A DNA stretch of 64,000 bases from Leifsonia xyli. Lineage in GTDB: Bacteria > Actinomycetota > Actinomycetes > Actinomycetales > Microbacteriaceae. The notes below the pieces were generated by a model, which worked only from the letters and a program-made list of their open reading frames with translations, was not told where the DNA came from and ran no database searches. Each line of letters begins with the position of its first letter. Positions within the stretch are counted from its first letter, which is position 1. Below, piece after piece: positions 1-8,359 of the stretch. The position numbers were made by a program, and so were the translations under genes. Where the stretch lies: the NCBI GenBank assembly GCA_003243275.1, contig QFQR01000002.1, positions 186,001 through 250,000 of the forward strand, written 5' to 3'.

Positions 1-570
1 ATGGTGGGGCGTCGCACCTACGGCGGCAACAACACCTACATCCCGATCAAGGTCAACATGGCGGGCGTCGTGCCGGTCATCTTCGCCTCGTCGCTGCTGT
101 ACCTCCCGGCGCTCATCGCCCAGTTCAACCAGCCGAAGCAGGGCGAGGTCGCCCAGCCGTGGGTGCAGTGGATCTCCAGCTATCTGACGCGCGGTGACCA
201 CCCGCTCTACATGCTGCTGTACTTCCTGCTCATCGTCGGGTTCACCTACTTCTACGTCGCCATCACGTTCAACCCGGACGAGGTCGCCGACAACATGAAG
301 AAGTACGGCGGGTTCATCCCCGGCATCCGTGCGGGGCGTCCGACGGCCGAGTACCTCGACTACGTGCTGACCCGCGTCACGCTGCCCGGCTCGCTCTACC
401 TCGGCATCATCGCGCTCGTGCCGCTCATCGCGCTCGTGCTCGTCGGCGCCAACCAGAACTTCCCGTTCGGTGGCACCTCGATCCTCATCATGGTGGGCGT
501 CGGTCTCGAGACGGTCAAGCAGATCGACTCGCAGCTGCAGCAGCGTCACTACGAGGGCCTGCTGCGGTGA
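1..570 (+). CDS. secY: SecY translocase subunit, C-terminal part (5' end outside window)
   Basis: Last 189 residues of the SecYEG preprotein channel; the frame is open from base 1, so the gene begins to the left and the ATG at position 1 is internal. Visible are hydrophobic helices matching the last SecY transmembrane segments (a helix near residues 20-40, LLYFLLIVGFTYFYVAI near 74-90, and two more near 128-165), the PDEVADNMKKYGGFIPGIRAG cytosolic loop region, and the usual end QIDSQLQQRHYEGLL. The stop overlaps the adk start (GTGA), as in spc operons, so translation is probably coupled. Assignment is secure. Confidence 0.97.
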   Translation: MVGRRTYGGNNTYIPIKVNMAGVVPVIFASSLLYLPALIAQFNQPKQGEVAQPWVQWISSYLTRGDHPLYMLLYFLLIVGFTYFYVAITFNPDEVADNMKKYGGFIPGIRAGRPTAEYLDYVLTRVTLPGSLYLGIIALVPLIALVLVGANQNFPFGGTSILIMVGVGLETVKQIDSQLQQRHYEGLLR

Positions 571-1172
571 CCGTCCGGCTGCTCATCGTCGGCCCTCCCG
601 GGGCAGGGAAGGGCACCCAGGCGGCGCGGATCGCGGAGCGCTTCGGCATCCCCACGATCTCCACGGGCGACATCTTCCGCGCCAACATCGCGGGGGAGAC
701 CGAGCTCGGGCTGCGGGTGAAGGCGATCGTCGACGCGGGTGACTACGTGCCCGACTCGCTCACCAACGAACTGGTGACCGACCGGCTCTCCGAGGCGGAT
801 GCCACCACCGGCTTCCTGCTCGACGGCTACCCGCGCACGCCCGAGCAGGTGCGCTACCTCGACGAGCTGCTCGCCTCGCACGGGCACAAGCTCGACGCGG
901 TGCTGCGGCTCGTCGCCGACCAGGACGAGATCGTGCGGCGGCTGCGCAAGCGCGCCCTCGAGCAGGGGCGGGCCGACGACTCCGAGGAGGCGATCCGCCA
1001 CCGCCAGGAGGTGTACCAGCGCGAGACCGCGCCGGTGCTCGAGATGTTCCGCGAGCAGGGCCTCCTCATCGAGGTCGACGGGCTCGGCGGCGTCGACGAG
1101 GTGACCGAGCGCATCTGGGCCGCCTTCGCGGCCGCGGGCATCGGAGGCACGACCCCCGAGGTCTCGGCCTAG
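567..1172 (+). CDS. adk: Adenylate kinase, short lidless type
   Basis: Converts ATP + AMP to 2 ADP in the cytosol. 201 aa. The P-loop GPPGAGKGTQ is at residues 9-18, followed by the AMP-binding region (STGDIFRANI) and FLLDGYPRTPEQ. The segment after RRLRKRALEQ is short and has no zinc/LID insertion, which is typical of actinobacterial enzymes of about 190 aa. Starts at a GTG sharing 4 nt with the secY stop. Normally followed by map and infA; here the next gene is a convergent PTS regulator. Confidence 0.97.
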   Translation: MTVRLLIVGPPGAGKGTQAARIAERFGIPTISTGDIFRANIAGETELGLRVKAIVDAGDYVPDSLTNELVTDRLSEADATTGFLLDGYPRTPEQVRYLDELLASHGHKLDAVLRLVADQDEIVRRLRKRALEQGRADDSEEAIRHRQEVYQRETAPVLEMFREQGLLIEVDGLGGVDEVTERIWAAFAAAGIGGTTPEVSA

Positions 1173-1281
1173 GCTTCCGGCTCTGGCCGCCTCGCGTGCT
1201 CGGGCGGCATGCGTCGCGGTCTCGATGCACCGCGCTGTGCGCGGCACTCGAAGCGGTGGTGCGCGCTCCGGCGCCGCTGCG

Positions 1282-3171
1282 TCAGCCGTCGATGAGGCGG
1301 GTGAGCTCGGCGACGAGCGTCGGCACATCGGTCGCGCGGGCGACGAGGCCGCGGATGTTGTCGCGGTCGGAGAACACCTCGACGAGCTGGTCGAAGACCT
1401 CCTGGAAGGAGGCGCGGCCCGACTCGCTGAACGCGATGAACGCGATCACCTCGACCCGCGCATCCCCCCACGGCATCGAGGTGGAGTTGAGCACGAGCGC
1501 GATCGCCGTGCGCTCGGCGGTCATCGCCATCGCGTGCGGCATCGCGAGGCCGTCGGTGAAGGCCGTCGACGACAGCCGCTCGCGCTCGATCGCGCCCGCG
1601 ACGTACGCGTCATCGACGATGCCGGCCTCCGCCATCCGGCCGCCGAGGGTGCGGATCATGCTCTCGGCATCCGGGGCGTACAACTCGCGGAAGAACAACC
1701 GCTCGTCGAAGTAGGAGGCGAGCCGCTCGGCGAGGCGGGTGCGCCGCCGGAGACGTCGCACCCGCGCGATCGCGGCGTGGATGTCCTGCGCGTCCGTCTC
1801 GCCGAGGAAGGGGTGCACGACGAGCACGCGCTCGCTGGGGGCGGGCGGGTCGATGACCGAGATGACGAGGTCGCCGGGGAGGGTGTCCCAGTCGACGTCG
1901 GAGCGCGTGTCGAGCTGCTCGATGCGCAGTTCGGTGCCGACCGCCGCCTCCACGCGCCGCAGCAGCTCGAGGTGCAGCCGGTGGTAGGCGGGGGCGACGA
2001 TCGTCGCGGTGACCGCCTGCTCGGCCTGCCGCTGCTCCTCGAGGCGCGCGCCGAGGTGCATGGCGAGGTAGGCGATCTCGTCTTCGGGCACCGCGATGCC
2101 GGAGTCCTGTTGCAGTTCGCGCGCGAGGTAGACGGCGAGCTCGTAGATCATCGGATAGCCGGACTTGATCGACCGGGTGAGCGGGTTGCGGGAGAACGAC
2201 CCCTCCTCGGCCCGCCGTTGCAGCTGCCGGATGTGCATGGCCAGGCGCAGCAGCAGGTCGTCGTCGCCCTCCAGATCGACGAGGTACTCCCGCGCCGCCC
2301 TCTCCAGGATGCCGCGCACGCGTGCGAGCTCCTCGTCGTCGAGCGGTGACGGGCCGACCTCGACCGCGACGCGCGTGCTGAGCAGGAAGCCGAGGTAGTC
2401 GAGGTCGCCGGGCGGCAACCGCACGCCGAAGTGCGCCTCGACGAGCTCGTCGAGCAGGGCGACGAACACGCCGTCATCGCCGCCCGTGCGGTCCGGGAGG
2501 CTGTGGCGGGCCTGCGTGCGGTCGACCGCGATCGCGAGGTGCAGCAGCACCGTGCCGAGACCGTAGTCGTTGATCTCGTAGCCGTCCGCGACGAGACGCG
2601 CCACGAGCTCGGTCTTGAACGCGGAGAGGTCGCCGGCCGCGAACCAGCTCTCGATGCGGTCGACCTCGCGCATCCCCCTGGTCGCCTCGTCGCGGAACAG
2701 CGCGCCGATCAGGCGTCGGCGTGCGGTCTCGGGGCCTTCGAGTTGCGCATGCTCGCGCGTGCGCACGATCGTGAGACCGACCGCCCCGGCTCGCGACCGG
2801 GCACGGGCGAGGTCGGATTCGAGCGTCGAGTCGCTCACGTGCAAGCTCTCGGCGAGGGCGTAGACGTCGACCCCCTCGGAGTCGGGTGCGGTGTCGAGCA
2901 GGGCGCGCAGCACCGCGGCGACGCGAGCGGCGGGGGTCGCGACGCGCTCCCCCTGCTCGTCGCGGATGCGGCGTGCCCACTCGGTGCGGTCGAGCCGGTA
3001 GCCGCTCGGGCCCGAGTCGATGAGCGGGGTCGCGGCCGCCGCGTTCAGCGCCGCCACATAGCCGCGGATGCTGCGGTCGGTGACCCCGAGGCGTGCGGCG
3101 AGGTCGGCCGCCGTCACCCAGCCTCCGTGCTGGGCGAGGGCGTCCGTGAGCTGTTCGTGTCTCTCGACCAT
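1282..3171 (-). CDS. MtlR/BglG-type PTS-regulated transcriptional activator
   Basis: Probable activator of the divergent mannitol PTS genes. 629 aa from the ATG at 3171 (MVERHEQL, preceded by GGGAG; an upstream in-frame start gives 11 unconserved residues). Domains in order: winged HTH about 4-50, second HTH-like region about 80-150, two PRD modules about 165-275 and 280-385 (candidate histidines in LLHLAIAVDR and YLAMHLGARL), a mannitol-type EIIB-like region about 395-480 and an EIIA-like domain about 490-629 with AMPHAMA. A DNA-binding N-terminus, not an RNA-binding CAT domain, argues for the MtlR/LicR class over an antiterminator. The EIIB-like domain has APAYH where the phospho-Cys motif is expected. 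Function inferred from domains and position. Confidence 0.88.
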   Translation of the reverse strand: MVERHEQLTDALAQHGGWVTAADLAARLGVTDRSIRGYVAALNAAAATPLIDSGPSGYRLDRTEWARRIRDEQGERVATPAARVAAVLRALLDTAPDSEGVDVYALAESLHVSDSTLESDLARARSRAGAVGLTIVRTREHAQLEGPETARRRLIGALFRDEATRGMREVDRIESWFAAGDLSAFKTELVARLVADGYEINDYGLGTVLLHLAIAVDRTQARHSLPDRTGGDDGVFVALLDELVEAHFGVRLPPGDLDYLGFLLSTRVAVEVGPSPLDDEELARVRGILERAAREYLVDLEGDDDLLLRLAMHIRQLQRRAEEGSFSRNPLTRSIKSGYPMIYELAVYLARELQQDSGIAVPEDEIAYLAMHLGARLEEQRQAEQAVTATIVAPAYHRLHLELLRRVEAAVGTELRIEQLDTRSDVDWDTLPGDLVISVIDPPAPSERVLVVHPFLGETDAQDIHAAIARVRRLRRRTRLAERLASYFDERLFFRELYAPDAESMIRTLGGRMAEAGIVDDAYVAGAIERERLSSTAFTDGLAMPHAMAMTAERTAIALVLNSTSMPWGDARVEVIAFIAFSESGRASFQEVFDQLVEVFSDRDNIRGLVARATDVPTLVAELTRLIDG

Positions 3172-3186
3172 CCGACTCCCGCCCCG

Positions 3187-3229
3187 CCACCGTGCGCGCG
3201 TCACCAGTCAAGCAAAATGCGCGCGGTGG
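3187..3229. promoter_or_regulatory. Inverted repeat in mtlR-PTS divergent region
   Basis: CCACCGTGCGCGC (3187-3199) faces GCGCGCGGTGG (3219-3229) with one unpaired base and a 19-nt spacer. It lies 16 nt upstream of the regulator start and about 180 nt upstream of the first PTS gene, a position suitable for an operator serving both directions. No protein can be assigned to it. Confidence 0.4.
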
Positions 3230-3339
3230 TGGGGCCGTTCCGCCGCAGATTTCCGGGGGTGCGGAAGCCGCAGGGGTGGCACGACCGGGCGACCAGGGGG
3301 CACACTGGCCTCGCCCGCCGGGAGAGGGAACCGGCGGGC

Positions 3340-3356
3340 CCCGAACCCGGTTCGGG
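3340..3356. promoter_or_regulatory. 17-nt palindrome before the PTS operon
   Basis: CCCGAACC-C-GGTTCGGG is a perfect 8-bp palindrome with a single central base, 53 nt upstream of the EIIB start. It may be an operator for the adjacent MtlR-like activator or a leader hairpin. No U-tract follows, so a terminator is less likely. Confidence 0.45.
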
Positions 3357-3409
3357 ACGGCAGCGCCGCCGCGGATCACGCGGATGGTCGGAACGGGAGA
3401 CGGAACGCC

Positions 3410-3727
3410 ATGCGGGTGCTCATCGTGTGCGGTGCGGGAGCGTCGAGCACCTTCCTCGCCCAGCGCATCCGGCGATCCGCCGCCGCCAGGGGCCTCGACA
3501 TGACCCCGGTGCCGTCGTCGGCCGCTGCCGCCCCTGACCTCCTCTCCGGCGTCGACCTCGTGCTCGCCGGGGCTCACCTCGGCGACGCGCTCGCGGCGCT
3601 GGAAGCCTCCACCGCATCCGCCGGCGTTCCGTTCGTGGTGCTCGCCGACGCCGCGCGGGAGGATGGCGAGGTACTGCTCGACACGATCCTGGCGGCCACG
3701 GCCGCCCGAGACGGAAGGACCCTCTGA
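3410..3727 (+). CDS. Stand-alone PTS EIIB, lactose/cellobiose type
   Basis: 105 aa from the ATG at 3410, preceded by GGGAGA. The N-terminus MRVLIVCGAGASSTFLAQRI carries the P-loop-like phosphocysteine site (Cys7) of lactose/cellobiose-family EIIB proteins, which pass phosphate from EIIA to a sugar. No cognate EIIA or EIIC of this family is nearby. It is the first gene of the PTS operon and its TGA overlaps the HPr ATG. It may have a regulatory role or serve a permease encoded elsewhere; the family call is good, the role is open. Confidence 0.8.
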   Translation: MRVLIVCGAGASSTFLAQRIRRSAAARGLDMTPVPSSAAAAPDLLSGVDLVLAGAHLGDALAALEASTASAGVPFVVLADAAREDGEVLLDTILAATAARDGRTL

Positions 3728-4002
3728 TGATGGAACGCACGGTGACGATCGCCTCCGGAAACGGCCTGCACGCGCGCCCGGCGAAGCTCTTCACCCAGGC
3801 GGTCTCCGCCTCGGGTCACCAGGTCACCATCGCGCGGCCCGACGGCAAGCAGATCAACGCCGCCAGCATCCTCGGGATCATCGCCGCCGGTTTCGAGAAC
3901 GGCGACCAGGTGGTGCTGAACGTCGACGGCGACGAGGCGGAGCGCGTGCTCGACGAGCTCGCCGAGTTCCTGACCACCGACCACGACGGGGCCGCCGGAT
4001 GA
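3727..4002 (+). CDS. ptsH: Phosphocarrier protein HPr
   Basis: 91 aa. General PTS phosphocarrier between EI and sugar-specific EIIA proteins. The active-site motif GLHARPA places the phospho-His at residue 15 counted from the first of two adjacent methionines. INAASILGI carries a serine (residue 47) at the regulatory Ser46 position. Coupled on both sides by 1-4 nt overlaps to the EIIB and EI genes. Confidence 0.96.
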   Translation: MMERTVTIASGNGLHARPAKLFTQAVSASGHQVTIARPDGKQINAASILGIIAAGFENGDQVVLNVDGDEAERVLDELAEFLTTDHDGAAG

Positions 4003-5684
4003 TCGAGGTCCGCGAGCTGCGCGGCGTCGGCGTCGGAACCGGTGTCGTCGTGGGTCCCGTGCTGCACGTGTCGCGGCAGCCGGTCGCGGCCCCGGCCGAC
4101 ACCCCGACGACGATCGGGGCCGATGCCGAGTTCGGGCGGGCGCGCGAGGCGCTCGCGGCGGTGTCGGCGCAGTTGCGCGAGCGCGCGGAGGCCGCGGATG
4201 AGGCGACGCGCGACGTGCTCGAGGCGCAGGCGCTCATGACCGACGACCCCGAACTGCTCGCGAGCGTCGAGCGGCGCCTCGGCGCGGGGGTGACCGCGGA
4301 GAAGGCCGTCACGGATGCCTTCGGCGAGTTCGCGGCGCTGCTCGCCGACGCGGGCGAGTACTTCGCCGAGCGCGCCGCCGACCTCACCGACCTGGCCGAC
4401 CGCACCGTCGCCGTGCTGCAGGGACGCTCGACGGAGCTCGTGGTCGACCCGGGGCACCCCTACGTGCTCGTCGCGCGCGATCTGGCGCCCGCCGACACCG
4501 CCGTGCTCGACCTGGAGCGCGTGCTCGCGTTCGTCACGAGCGAGGGTGGCCCGACCTCGCACACCGCGATCCTGGCGCGCCAGCGCGGCATCGTCGCGAT
4601 CGTCGGGGCGGCCGGCATCGAGGCGCTCACCGACGGCACCCAGCTCATCGTCGACGCCGAGCGCGGGCGGGTGTGGGTCGACCCGGATGCCGCCGAGCTC
4701 GCCGACGCCCAGTCGCGCATCGCCGCCCGCGAGGCGGCCGCCGAGCTTCCCGCAGGCCCAGGGGCGCTCGCCGACGGCACCGCGATCAAGCTCCTCGCCA
4801 ACCTGGGCAAGCCGGGCGAAGCAGCGGAGGCCGTGCGGCTCGGTGCCGAGGGCGTGGGGCTGTTCCGCACCGAGTTCCTGTTCCTCGACGACGACGCGAC
4901 CGCGCCGAGCGTCGAGGCGCAGCAGGCGAGCTACCGCGAGGTGCTCGCCGCCTTCCCCGGCAGGCGGGTGGTGGTGCGCCTGCTCGACGCGGGTGCCGAC
5001 AAGCCGCTCGCGTTCCTCTCGCCGGGGGAGGAGGAGAACCCGGCGCTCGGACTGCGCGGCCTGCGGGCGCTGCGTGCCTCGGAGTCCGTGCTCCGCGATC
5101 AGCTCGCGGCGCTCGCCGCCGCGCAGGCGGAGACGGAGGCGGAGCTCTGGGTGATGGCGCCGATGGTCGCCACGGTCGAGGAGACCGCGTTCATCACGCG
5201 TGCCATCCACGAGGTCGGCATCCGCACGGCGGGCGTCATGGTCGAGATCCCCTCGGTGGCGCTCATCGCCGACCGGGTGCTCTCGCGCACCGACTTCGCC
5301 TCGATCGGCACCAACGATCTGACGCAGTACACGATGGCCGCGGATCGCCAGCTCGGCTCGGTCGCGGCCCTTCAGGACCCGTGGCACCCGGCGGTGCTGC
5401 GGCTCGTGCGGGAGGTCGGCGCTGCCGGCGCCGCCCTCTCCAAGCCGGTCGGCGTGTGCGGTGAAGCCGCCGCCGACCCGCTTCTCGCCGTGGTGCTGGC
5501 AGGGCTCGGGGTCACGAGCCTGTCGATGTCGCCCACAGCCCTCGCAGATGTCCGCGTATCCCTCGCGCGGTACAGCCGAGGCGACGCGCGTGCGATCGCC
5601 GAGGCAGCGCTGGCGGCCGATGAGGCCGCCGATGCCCGAGAGGCGGCCCGGTCGGCCGCCGACACCATCACCGCCGGGCGCTAG
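3999..5684 (+). CDS. ptsI: PTS enzyme I (PEP-protein phosphotransferase)
   Basis: 561 aa. Takes phosphate from PEP and donates it to HPr. An N-terminal HPr-binding/phosphohistidine half has the active site GGPTSHTAILARQRG (His188); a C-terminal PEP-binding TIM barrel contains GLFRTEFLF, the VMVEIPSVALIAD region, SIGTNDLTQY and the catalytic KPVGVCGE cysteine. Length is normal (about 570). The ATG overlaps the HPr stop (ATGA). Confidence 0.97.
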   Translation: MIEVRELRGVGVGTGVVVGPVLHVSRQPVAAPADTPTTIGADAEFGRAREALAAVSAQLRERAEAADEATRDVLEAQALMTDDPELLASVERRLGAGVTAEKAVTDAFGEFAALLADAGEYFAERAADLTDLADRTVAVLQGRSTELVVDPGHPYVLVARDLAPADTAVLDLERVLAFVTSEGGPTSHTAILARQRGIVAIVGAAGIEALTDGTQLIVDAERGRVWVDPDAAELADAQSRIAAREAAAELPAGPGALADGTAIKLLANLGKPGEAAEAVRLGAEGVGLFRTEFLFLDDDATAPSVEAQQASYREVLAAFPGRRVVVRLLDAGADKPLAFLSPGEEENPALGLRGLRALRASESVLRDQLAALAAAQAETEAELWVMAPMVATVEETAFITRAIHEVGIRTAGVMVEIPSVALIADRVLSRTDFASIGTNDLTQYTMAADRQLGSVAALQDPWHPAVLRLVREVGAAGAALSKPVGVCGEAAADPLLAVVLAGLGVTSLSMSPTALADVRVSLARYSRGDARAIAEAALAADEAADAREAARSAADTITAGR

Positions 5685-5714
5685 CCCGGCATCCGAGCCA
5701 GGAGGCACAACACC

Positions 5715-7268
5715 ATGACGACGACGTCACCGACGACGGCACGGCGGGCTGGGGGAGCCCGCGTCGCCGTCCAGAGATTCGGAACCTTCCTGTCGGGCAT
5801 GATCATGCCCAACATCGCCGCATTCATCGCCTGGGGCATCGTGACCGCGATGTTCATCGACAACGGATGGCTGGGCAACAACAGCCCCGTCGCCGCCTGG
5901 CGCTGGGCCGACTCCGCCATGTTGGGCGGCGGCACGACGCCTGACGGCACCACCTGGGTCGGCCTCGTCGGCCCCATGATCACCTACCTGCTCCCCTTGC
6001 TCATCGGCTACACGGGTGGGCGGATGGTGTACGGCGTCCGCGGTGGAGTGATCGGTGCCGTCGTGACGATGGGTGTCGTGATCGGGGCCGCCGGGACGAT
6101 CATGTTCCTCGGCGCGATGATCTGCGGTCCCTTGTCGGCCTGGATCCTCAAGCAGGTCGACAAGATCTGGGCGGGCAAGATCAAGCCCGGGTTCGAGATG
6201 CTGGTGGACAACTTCTCTTCCGGCATCCTCGGCTTCCTGCTCGCACTCGCCGCGTTCTTCGGGCTCGCTCCGCTCATCAAGATCTTCAGTGAGGCGCTCG
6301 GAACGGCGGTCAACTGGCTGATCTCGACCCACCTCATCCCGCTCGCATCGATCCTCGTGGAGCCGGCGAAGGTGCTGTTCCTCAACAACGCCATCAACCA
6401 CGGGGTCTTCACCCCGCTCGGAACGGCGCAGGTCGAGGAGCAGGGCAAGAGTCTGCTGTTCCTCGTCGAGGCGAACCCCGGGCCGGGTGCGGGGCTGCTC
6501 ATCGCGATCACCATCTTCGGTGTGGGTGCGGCCCGCGCGACCGCCCCGGGTGCCTTCATCATCCAGTTCTTGGGCGGCATCCACGAGGTGTACTTCCCGT
6601 ACGTGCTCGCGAAGCCGTTGCTCATCCTCGCCATGATCGGCGGCGGCGCCACGGGTGTTCTGACGAACGTCATCTTCAACTCGGGCCTGCGAGCCCCTGC
6701 GGCACCGGGGTCGATCTTCGCGGTGCTGTTCCAAACAGCGCCAGACAGCTACGTCGGGGTGATCCTGTCGGTGGTGCTCGCGGCAGCGGTGACCTTCGTC
6801 ATCGCGATGCCGATCCTGCTGGCAAGCCGCAAGCGCGACCTCGCCTCCGAGGCGGACGCCGACGCGAGGCTCGCCGCATCGATCGCCCAGACCGAGGCCA
6901 ACAAGGGCAAGTCCAGCTCCGTGCTCTCGGGTCTCGCTGCGACGATCGCCGTCGGCGAGGTCGCGGGGCGCCCCATCAACAAGGTCGTGTTCGCGTGCGA
7001 CGCGGGCATGGGTTCGAGCGCGATGGGCGCATCCGTGCTGCGCAACAAGTTCAAGAAGGCGGGTGTCGAGGCGGACGTCACGAACGCCGCGATCGCGAAC
7101 CTGACGGGCGACGAGGATCTCGTGATCACGCAGAATGAGCTGACCGAGCGCGCCAGGCAGAAGGCGCCGAACGCGATCCACGTCTCGGTCGACAACTTCA
7201 TGAACAGCCCCAAGTACGACGAGGTCGTGCAGTTGGTGGCCGAGCAGAAGGAAAAGGCCGCGCAGTAG
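5715..7268 (+). CDS. mtlA: Mannitol-specific PTS EIICB permease
   Basis: 517 aa membrane permease that imports and phosphorylates mannitol to mannitol-1-phosphate. The EIIC part spans about 20-375, with several helices and the family motifs NNAINHGVFTPLG and GGIHEVYFPYV. After a polar linker, the EIIB domain (about 420-510) begins KVVFACDAGMGSSAMGA with the phospho-Cys at 428. EIIA is encoded separately just downstream. AGGAGG lies about 10 nt before the ATG. No mannitol-1-phosphate dehydrogenase gene is in the window. Confidence 0.95.
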   Translation: MTTTSPTTARRAGGARVAVQRFGTFLSGMIMPNIAAFIAWGIVTAMFIDNGWLGNNSPVAAWRWADSAMLGGGTTPDGTTWVGLVGPMITYLLPLLIGYTGGRMVYGVRGGVIGAVVTMGVVIGAAGTIMFLGAMICGPLSAWILKQVDKIWAGKIKPGFEMLVDNFSSGILGFLLALAAFFGLAPLIKIFSEALGTAVNWLISTHLIPLASILVEPAKVLFLNNAINHGVFTPLGTAQVEEQGKSLLFLVEANPGPGAGLLIAITIFGVGAARATAPGAFIIQFLGGIHEVYFPYVLAKPLLILAMIGGGATGVLTNVIFNSGLRAPAAPGSIFAVLFQTAPDSYVGVILSVVLAAAVTFVIAMPILLASRKRDLASEADADARLAASIAQTEANKGKSSSVLSGLAATIAVGEVAGRPINKVVFACDAGMGSSAMGASVLRNKFKKAGVEADVTNAAIANLTGDEDLVITQNELTERARQKAPNAIHVSVDNFMNSPKYDEVVQLVAEQKEKAAQ

Positions 7269-7302
7269 GCCCACGGGTCCGGCCGCGAGAGGAGCACACA
7301 CC

Positions 7303-7743
7303 ATGAGCGACGACATCCTGACACCCGAGCGCGTGGTGCTCGCCGACCGGACCCCCAGCCGCGAGGAGGCGATCCGCGACGTCGGACGCCTCCTCGTGGA
7401 GGCCGGGGCCGTGCGGCCCGGCTATGTCGACTCGATGCTGGCGCGGGAGGCGACCGTGTCGACGTCGATGGGCAACTTCCTCGCGATCCCGCACGGCACC
7501 AACGAGGGCCGCGAGTTCATCGATCGCACGGCCCTCGCCGTGATCCGCTACCCGGAGGCGATCGACTGGGACGGCGACGAGGTGCGCTTCGTGGTCGGCA
7601 TCGCCGGCCGCGAGAACGAGCACCTGGAGATCCTGGGACGGATCGCGGTGCTGTTCTCCGAGGACGACGACGTGCAGGCGCTGCTCGCGGCGCCGGATGC
7701 GGCATCCCTCTTCGCGATCATCTCCGCCGTCAACGAGGAGTGA
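7303..7743 (+). CDS. mtlF: Mannitol-specific PTS EIIA
   Basis: 146 aa cytosolic EIIA of the mannitol/fructose family. It carries phosphate from HPr to the EIIB domain of MtlA. The motif GNFLAIPHGT puts the active-site histidine at residue 64, essentially the E. coli position. Last gene of the PTS operon, 34 nt after mtlA with an AGAGGAG ribosome site. Confidence 0.95.
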   Translation: MSDDILTPERVVLADRTPSREEAIRDVGRLLVEAGAVRPGYVDSMLAREATVSTSMGNFLAIPHGTNEGREFIDRTALAVIRYPEAIDWDGDEVRFVVGIAGRENEHLEILGRIAVLFSEDDDVQALLAAPDAASLFAIISAVNEE

Positions 7744-7884
7744 CCGTTCGGCCGCGACACGCCCGGCTGGCGCGGGTGAGATTAATGGTCTAGGATCGAC
7801 CTTTGGTGCCTTGTGCCTTCGTGGCCGTCTGCACCGAATCAATCACCCGCATGACCGAGCGTTACCGATAGCGATTTAGAGGGT

Positions 7885-8106
7885 ATGGCCAAGAAAGACG
7901 GCGTCATCGAGATCGAGGGATCCGTCCTCGAAGCTCTGCCGAACGCGATGTTCCGCGTCGAGCTGAGCAACGGGCACAAGGTTCTCGCCCACATTTCGGG
8001 CAAGATGCGTCAGCACTACATCCGGATCCTCCCCGAGGACCGCGTGATCGTGGAGCTGAGCCCCTACGACCTGACCCGCGGCCGAATCGTCTACCGCTAC
8101 AAGTAA
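7885..8106 (+). CDS. infA: Translation initiation factor IF-1
   Basis: 73 aa single OB-fold protein binding the 30S A site. The sequence MAKKDGVIEIEGSVLEALPN...YDLTRGRIVYRYK is nearly invariant in the family. A 141-nt gap separates it from mtlF, so it needs its own promoter; TAGGAT near 7791 is a possible -10 but the evidence is thin. Confidence 0.98.
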   Translation: MAKKDGVIEIEGSVLEALPNAMFRVELSNGHKVLAHISGKMRQHYIRILPEDRVIVELSPYDLTRGRIVYRYK

Positions 8107-8161
8107 CAGCTCGGAAAGTAACGGCCTGCTCAGGCAGGTACGAGGACAGCGAGAAGGAAAC

Positions 8162-8278
8162 ATGAAGGTCAACCCGAGCGTCAAGCCCATCTGCGACCAC
8201 TGCAAGGTCATCCGCCGCAACGGCCGCGTGATGGTCATCTGCAAGTCGAACCCGCGCCACAAGCAGCGTCAGGGATAA
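8162..8278 (+). CDS. rpmJ: 50S ribosomal protein L36
   Basis: 38 aa. MKVNPSVKPICDHCKVIRRN, then GRVMVICKSNPRHKQRQG. Cys11, Cys14, Cys27 and His33 form the zinc ribbon of the C+ L36 type. Begins after GAGAAGGAAAC and sits 55 nt downstream of infA, the usual neighbour. A compact rho-independent terminator follows at once. Confidence 0.98.
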   Translation: MKVNPSVKPICDHCKVIRRNGRVMVICKSNPRHKQRQG

Positions 8279-8279
8279 G

Positions 8280-8303
8280 AAAAAGGTCCTTTCGGACCTT
8301 TTT
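8280..8303 (+). terminator. Rho-independent terminator after rpmJ
   Basis: AAAAGGTCC (8281-8289), loop TTTC, GGACCTTTT (8294-8302), continuing into T and C. It begins 2 nt after the rpmJ stop, so infA-rpmJ is probably transcribed separately from rpsM onwards or attenuated here. Confidence 0.85.
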
Positions 8304-8359
8304 CCCCTGACGCCGAGGCCGTCTCGGCCTCGGACACGCTGCCAGGCCGCGGAAGACCG

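Noticed and set aside
1173..1281. Terminator between adk and the convergent regulator
   Set aside because: Only short GC stems (GCCGCC/GGCGGC near 1186-1208) are visible, too weak and common at this GC content to call.
3068..3409. Upstream extension of the EIIB frame
   Set aside because: The extension is Arg/Gly-rich, overlaps the regulator gene and lacks similarity; the ATG at 3410 has a ribosome site and gives the normal family length.
7744..7884. Riboswitch or RNA gene before infA
   Set aside because: No stable conserved fold was recognised; only a possible TAGGAT -10 box near 7791.
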